From NCBI GenBank assembly GCA_038236965.1, contig JBBRZF010000060.1, positions 1 through 17,463 of the forward strand: a DNA stretch of 17,463 bases, written 5' to 3'. Under the pieces are notes generated by a model. It was not told the DNA's origin. It saw nothing but the letters and a program-made list of their open reading frames with translations, and did not search any database. The stretch is from JBBRZF01 sp038236965 (GTDB lineage: Bacteria; Acidobacteriota; Terriglobia; Terriglobales; Acidobacteriaceae). Positions 14,793-17,463 of the stretch are shown in pieces (within the stretch, counting starts at the first letter, position 1; every line of letters begins with the position of its first letter). Both the position numbers and the translations under genes were made by a program.

Positions 14793-15242
14793 TCAGAACG
14801 CTTTCGTGGAATCCAGCAGGATGGTGACCGGCCCTTCATTCACCAGTTCAACCTTCATCATGGCCTGAAAGATTCCAGTCTCGCACCGCAGTCCAGCGGC
14901 GCGTACACGCTCCACAAAATAGTCATAGAGCGCACGAGCCTGCTCGGAACGCGCGGCAGCATCGAATGACGGACGCTTGCCCCGGCGGACATCTCCAAAC
15001 AACGTAAATTGCGAGACTGCGAGAATCGCGCCGCCCACCTCGGCCACCGCGAGATTCATCTTGCCCGCATCGTCGTCGAAGATGCGCAAGCCTGCGATCT
15101 TCTCGGCCATGTAATCGGCATCGGCTTCCGTATCAGGCTGTGCCACGCCGAGCAGCACCAGCAATCCGCACTCGATTTGCCCGGTGGTCTCGCCTTCGAC
15201 CGCGACTCTTGCGCGGCTCACGCGTTGGACTACAGCTCGCAT
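14793..15242 (-). CDS. dtd: D-aminoacyl-tRNA deacylase
   Basis: Hydrolyses D-amino acids (and glycine mischarged on tRNA-Ala) from tRNA, a proofreading step that keeps D-residues out of protein. The length of 149 residues is typical. The two active-site motifs are SQFTLFGD (77-84, family SQFTLxAD) and NEGPVT (135-140, carrying the cross-subunit Gly-cisPro). The N-terminus MRAVVQRVSRARVAVEGE is standard for the family. Start ATG 15242. The gene stands alone on the minus strand, convergent with the photolyase with a single base between the stops, and faces away from the pseudogene block upstream. Confidence 0.95.
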   Translation of the reverse strand: MRAVVQRVSRARVAVEGETTGQIECGLLVLLGVAQPDTEADADYMAEKIAGLRIFDDDAGKMNLAVAEVGGAILAVSQFTLFGDVRRGKRPSFDAAARSEQARALYDYFVERVRAAGLRCETGIFQAMMKVELVNEGPVTILLDSTKAF

Positions 15243-15324
15243 TCGGATAGTTTCGGGCTTTGCGGACGAACGCGCAAGCGCGAGTAGCCGAGGCGAGGAT
15301 GCACGACCGAAGCTCCCAGGCTAA

Positions 15325-15706
15325 CCTGTGCGAATTCTTTTCGACGAAGAGGTGAAGTTCAGCGGCATGGCGACGTCGCGCGCGAGAATTGATTGGTCGG
15401 CTTCTACTTCGATGAAGATCGCGCTGGCCAGCTACGAAGCACACAATACCCGCAACTTGCCTTATGCGGCAGGATTCGCCGTAGCCTTCGGACTTTCCTA
15501 GGACGAAGCGTTGCGTTCCATCACTCTTACCCCCGCGGAGATTTGGGGAGTGGCCGAACAACTAGGCTCTCACGACGTAGGCAAAACCGCCAATATAGTC
15601 GTCTCCAATTGCGATCCGTTGGACGTAAAGACCGGGTAAAACACATTTTTTCATACAGGGACGCGAGATCCAGCTGGATAATCAGCAAATTCGCTTGCGC
15701 AACTAA
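15325..15706 (+). pseudogene. amidohydrolase-family C-terminal remnant
   Basis: Decayed 3' part of a metal-dependent amidohydrolase (imidazolonepropionase-like group). In one frame the sequence reads ASYEAHNTRNLPYAAG, then FAVAFGLS, an in-frame TAG (15499-15501), then DEALRSITLTPAEIWGVAEQLG and DVGKTANIVVSNCDPLDVKT. These are the typical last barrel strand and C-terminal sandwich motifs (RNLPY.AG, P A.I.G.a..LGs...GK.AN.v....DPL). After 15633 two one-base shifts are needed to continue as VKHIF and then FIQGREIQLDNQQIRLRN, ending at TAA 15704-15706. The N-terminal two thirds, with the metal ligands, is missing. A stop codon plus frameshifts and no intact start make it a pseudogene; sequencing errors alone would not restore the missing part. 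Confidence 0.8.
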
Positions 15707-15736
15707 TTCAGCGGAAAGTGATGGAATGAATCGGCG

Positions 15737-15984
15737 ATGATCCTGCCGGATGGCCGAATGATCTTCGCCGTGGTGAATTTCGACAACGATCTGAAAGCGG
15801 TCCGCTTTGTAGATAAAGCGGGTCGGACACCGATTCCTCCCCACTTGGCGGGACTATTTTCGTTCGTGCAGGAACTTAACAACCGAGAAATACCTAAGCT
15901 CAAAGGCAAGATTGAGCCCGTGTGCAGGATGCCTTCGCAGCGCTGAATGGATTCTCCGAGTTCCCGCCGCCGAAATTGCCCTGA
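15737..15984 (+). pseudogene. frameshifted remnant of an unrecognised protein
   Basis: An ATG at 15737 opens a 69-residue frame (LPDGRMIFAVVNFDNDLKAV, then FVDKAGRTPIPPHLAGLFSF) that ends at 15946. Near 15921-15930 a different frame takes over plausibly as VQDAFAALNGFSEFPPPKLP and stops at TGA 15982-15984. The composition looks protein-like in both parts, suggesting the C-terminal end of a longer protein with one frameshift. No family is recognised and no ribosome-binding site precedes the ATG. It could instead be a short intact hypothetical gene ending at 15946. Confidence 0.4.
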
Positions 15985-16008
15985 CACTCGTCGTTGACCC
16001 GCCTAGGT

Positions 16009-16114
16009 CGCTGGAATTAGGATGAGGGACTGGGCTTTGAGTCCAGAACGACACGGACGTGTGTGAGCGTGGGCACTGGCTTCCGGCTCTCATTCCTTTA
16101 CACGAATTCCAGCG
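16009..16114. repeat. long inverted repeat upstream of acpP
   Basis: CGCTGGAATT (16009-16018) is matched by its exact reverse complement AATTCCAGCG (16105-16114). Inside, AGGATGAG (16019-16026) pairs imperfectly with CTCATTCCT (about 16089-16096), so the arms extend beyond ten bases with a bulge. The middle has smaller inverted repeats (GGACT...AGTCC, CACGGACGTG). The right arm lies between the -35 and -10 of the likely acpP promoter. It may be a pair of operators, a structured RNA end, or the remains of a small mobile repeat. Confidence 0.5.
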
Positions 16115-16126
16115 CACCAGTACACT
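16097..16126 (+). promoter_or_regulatory. likely promoter of acpP
   Basis: TTTACA (16097-16102) and TACACT (16121-16126), with an 18-base spacer, give a reasonable sigma-70 type promoter. The start would fall near 16133, leaving a leader of about 30 bases that carries the AGGAGG site before acpP. The spacer contains one arm of the long inverted repeat, so a regulator could control it there. Confidence 0.5.
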
Positions 16127-16162
16127 ATCCGGTCTTATCCAAACGCAGGAGGCGCCAGTCTG

Positions 16163-16408
16163 ATGGCATCTGTTGAAGAGAAAGTTAAGCAGATCATTGT
16201 GGAGCAGTTGGGTGTCGATGAAGCGGAAGTAACTACGAACGCATCGTTCGTCGATGACCTTGGCGCCGACTCCCTGGACACCGTGGAATTGGTGATGGCC
16301 TTTGAAGAGGCTTTCGATATTGAGATTCCCGACGAGGATGCCGAAAAGATCCGCACCGTACAGGATGCGGTAACCTATATCGGCAAAAACTCGAAAGTCG
16401 GCAAGTAG
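16163..16408 (+). CDS. acpP: acyl carrier protein (first copy)
   Basis: Carries growing acyl chains as thioesters on a 4'-phosphopantetheine arm in type II fatty acid synthesis. The 81 residues are acidic and four-helical, with the modification site GADSLDTVELVMAFEE (Ser37, in D-S-L). The start ATG 16163 has AGGAGG ten bases upstream. It is followed after 128 bases by a second copy, identical at about 73 of 81 residues. Changes are conservative and mostly outside the helix next to Ser37 (Ala21, Thr25, Asp52-Ile53, Gln67, Thr71, Ser77, Val79 here). It is probably a functional paralogue made by tandem duplication. Confidence 0.96.
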   Translation: MASVEEKVKQIIVEQLGVDEAEVTTNASFVDDLGADSLDTVELVMAFEEAFDIEIPDEDAEKIRTVQDAVTYIGKNSKVGK

Positions 16409-16536
16409 CATCAGCTTCTAAGAACATCAGGAACACGGACGCTTCCCGCGCAGGAATGTCCGCTATCGCGATTCGCGCGAAATCAGCATGCCCGCTCACT
16501 GGCGGCTTGCGCGCAATTTTAAGGAGAACGTAGCTA

Positions 16537-16782
16537 ATGGCTTCCGTTGAAGAAAAAGTAAAACAGATCATTGTGGAACAACTCGGCGTGGACGAGGGTG
16601 AAGTAACCTCTAACGCCTCTTTCGTTGACGATCTCGGCGCCGACTCTCTGGACACCGTGGAACTCGTCATGGCCTTCGAAGAAGCTTTCGAGCTTGAGAT
16701 TCCGGACGAAGATGCCGAAAAGATCCGCACTGTAAAAGATGCGGTTGATTACATTGGAAAGAATGCGAAAGGCGGCAAGTAA
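16537..16782 (+). CDS. acpP: acyl carrier protein (second copy)
   Basis: A second 81-residue type II ACP with the same Ser37 site (GADSLDTVEL). AAGGAG lies ten bases before ATG 16537. Relative to the first copy it has Gly21, Ser25, Glu52-Leu53, Lys67, Asp71, Ala77 and Gly79. Only three bases separate its stop from the TTG of fabF, the classic acpP-fabF pair, so this copy is the more likely housekeeping ACP. Nothing in either sequence shows a difference in substrate. Confidence 0.96.
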   Translation: MASVEEKVKQIIVEQLGVDEGEVTSNASFVDDLGADSLDTVELVMAFEEAFELEIPDEDAEKIRTVKDAVDYIGKNAKGGK

Positions 16783-16785
16783 CCC

Positions 16786-16893
16786 TTGGCCCGTCGCGTC
16801 GTAGTAACCGGTATCGGTCTCATCTGCGGGGTCGGCCACAACGTCGAGGAGGTTTGGGCGAACCTGCTCGCAGGCAAGAGCGGTGTTGCCCGG
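16786..16893 (+). CDS. fabF: 3-oxoacyl-ACP synthase II, N-terminal fragment cut at a junction
   Basis: FabF elongates acyl-ACP by condensation with malonyl-ACP. Starting at TTG 16786, three bases after acpP, the frame gives RRVVVTGIGLICGVGHNVEE and then WANLLAGKSGV, a clear FabF N-terminus of about 35 residues. After Val/Ala (about 16890-16896) the expected I-x-x-F-D continuation is missing and the frame runs 13 unrelated residues to TAG 16930-16932. About 375 residues are absent, including the catalytic Cys-His-His. The sequence beyond the break belongs to another gene on the opposite strand. This is either an assembly chimera or a real rearrangement that destroyed fabF. Confidence 0.85.
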
Positions 16894-17463
16894 TGTGCTT
16901 CAAACGAGAGCACGGGTAGGGCAGGGTGGTAGGCGTCGGCGCGCAGCTCCTGCAACAGATCTCGAAGCGGCTGCACGGCTCCGTTGCCCGTCACTTTCAC
17001 GCGGGCAGCTTGTTCACCCAAGGCCGTTACAAAAACGTCGGCTTGCCTTTTGTCACCACCAACCAACCAAGGCTGTGGCTTGGGCAGTCCAGGTTTGTAG
17101 CCATGTGCACAGCACAACGCTGCAGCGGCCACATGTAGCAAGCCATTGGCCGCATGCGCGTGGCCGAAGAGGCCCTGCAACGAAATGGCGCTGTTTCCAT
17201 CACCAAGGGGCAACACGCCTGTCGCGACCTCGCGTGGTTCATCATCGTCAGCAAACGCCGAGGCCAGTTCGGTTTGCACCAGCGACAACACGACATCGCC
17301 CGCAGCTTGGGCATCGCTTTGCCTTTTGAGCACCAACACCACGGCCGCGTCCCCACTTGCCTGTCGCTTAGGCGACAAAACGCGCGCAGCGGCTGTATGA
17401 ACGGGTTCAGCGCAGAGATCTACGGCGCCCACAATTGCCGCGTCGATCTCTCCTGCCAACAAC
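16893..17463 (-). CDS. ketosynthase/chain-length-factor-like fragment (PfaC-type), partial at both ends
   Basis: Runs in from the window end on the minus strand; about 190 residues belong to the family before the junction with fabF. AGEIDAAIVGAVDLCAEPVH and SGDAAVVLVLKR match the second half of ketosynthase domains. LFGHAHAANGLLHVAAAAL corresponds to the K-S-x-x-G-H...AAG motif, but with Gln in place of the catalytic Lys. VFVTALGEQAARVKV sits where active enzymes have GFGGxNxH, and the Asn and His are lost. Such a degenerate ketosynthase resembles the chain-length-factor domain of PfaC in polyunsaturated fatty acid synthases or related polyketide synthases. Codon use is richer in TTG (Leu) than in the preceding genes. 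The frame runs on to 16749, but that part is just antisense fabF/acpP. Confidence 0.6.

Noticed and set aside
15499..15501. TAG in the amidohydrolase frame as a recoded codon (pyrrolysine or read-through)
   Set aside because: The frame also carries shifts downstream and lacks its 5' part, so simple decay explains it better.
15243..16162. A mobile element or prophage piece in the gene-poor block
   Set aside because: No transposase, integrase, target duplication or tRNA end was found; the only repeat is the inverted repeat at 16009-16114, which has no coding partner.
16749..16892. Extension of the ketosynthase-like minus-strand frame to a stop at 16749
   Set aside because: This part is antisense to fabF and the end of acpP; family similarity stops at the junction near 16893.
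1..17463. CRISPR array, tRNA, rRNA or a known riboswitch
   Set aside because: No regularly spaced repeats, no recognisable tRNA or rRNA sequence and no known riboswitch core were found on reading both strands.

Overview
The window reads as one end of a chromosomal contig from a moderately GC-rich bacterium, most likely an Acidobacteriota (Terriglobia/Koribacter-like) genome. This assignment is inferred from protein style and gene content: a Ser/Thr kinase-TPR fusion, a cdaA-ybbR-glmM cluster and frequent GTG/TTG starts. It does not come from an rRNA or another marker. Nearly all of the window is housekeeping DNA. The unusual parts are a non-RD kinase followed by a small Cys/His protein, a block of decayed genes before the acyl carrier proteins, and a suspicious junction near 16893.

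Layout. 81-2912 (+) is polA, with a degenerate proofreading domain. Convergent to it on the minus strand, reading from 6122 down to 2909, are cdaA, ybbR/cdaR, glmM and a very small membrane protein. The first three form the c-di-AMP/cell-wall precursor operon. A strong hairpin with T-runs on both sides (about 3118-3160) separates glmM from polA and suggests that the small membrane protein starts internally. Next, also on the minus strand, a Ser/Thr kinase with a FlgO/TolB-like domain and TPR repeats (9290-6642) is followed by an 89-residue Cys/His-rich protein (6574-6305) and a Rho-independent terminator. Upstream lies a minus-strand run queA - DUF2905 - xseA (12277-9530), divergent from folP (12332-13273, +). 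folP is followed by a class II DNA photolyase (13325-14791, +), which is convergent with dtd (15242-14793, -).

15243-16162 has no intact gene. It holds an amidohydrolase pseudogene, a second frameshifted coding remnant and a structured segment with a long inverted repeat that overlaps the likely acpP promoter. Two tandem, about 90% identical acpP genes follow, and then the first ~35 codons of fabF. At about 16893 fabF stops matching its family. The rest of the window reads, on the opposite strand, as part of a ketosynthase/chain-length-factor-like domain of the PfaC (polyunsaturated fatty acid synthase) type. An assembly chimera at the contig end is the simplest explanation.

How the genes relate. 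CdaA makes c-di-AMP and GlmM makes glucosamine-1-phosphate for peptidoglycan; YbbR/CdaR sits between them as a membrane regulator. PolA, XseA and the photolyase cover DNA repair. QueA and Dtd act on tRNA modification and quality control. FolP makes folate, and AcpP and FabF belong to fatty acid synthesis. No CRISPR array, insertion sequence, phage genes, tRNA or rRNA were seen.
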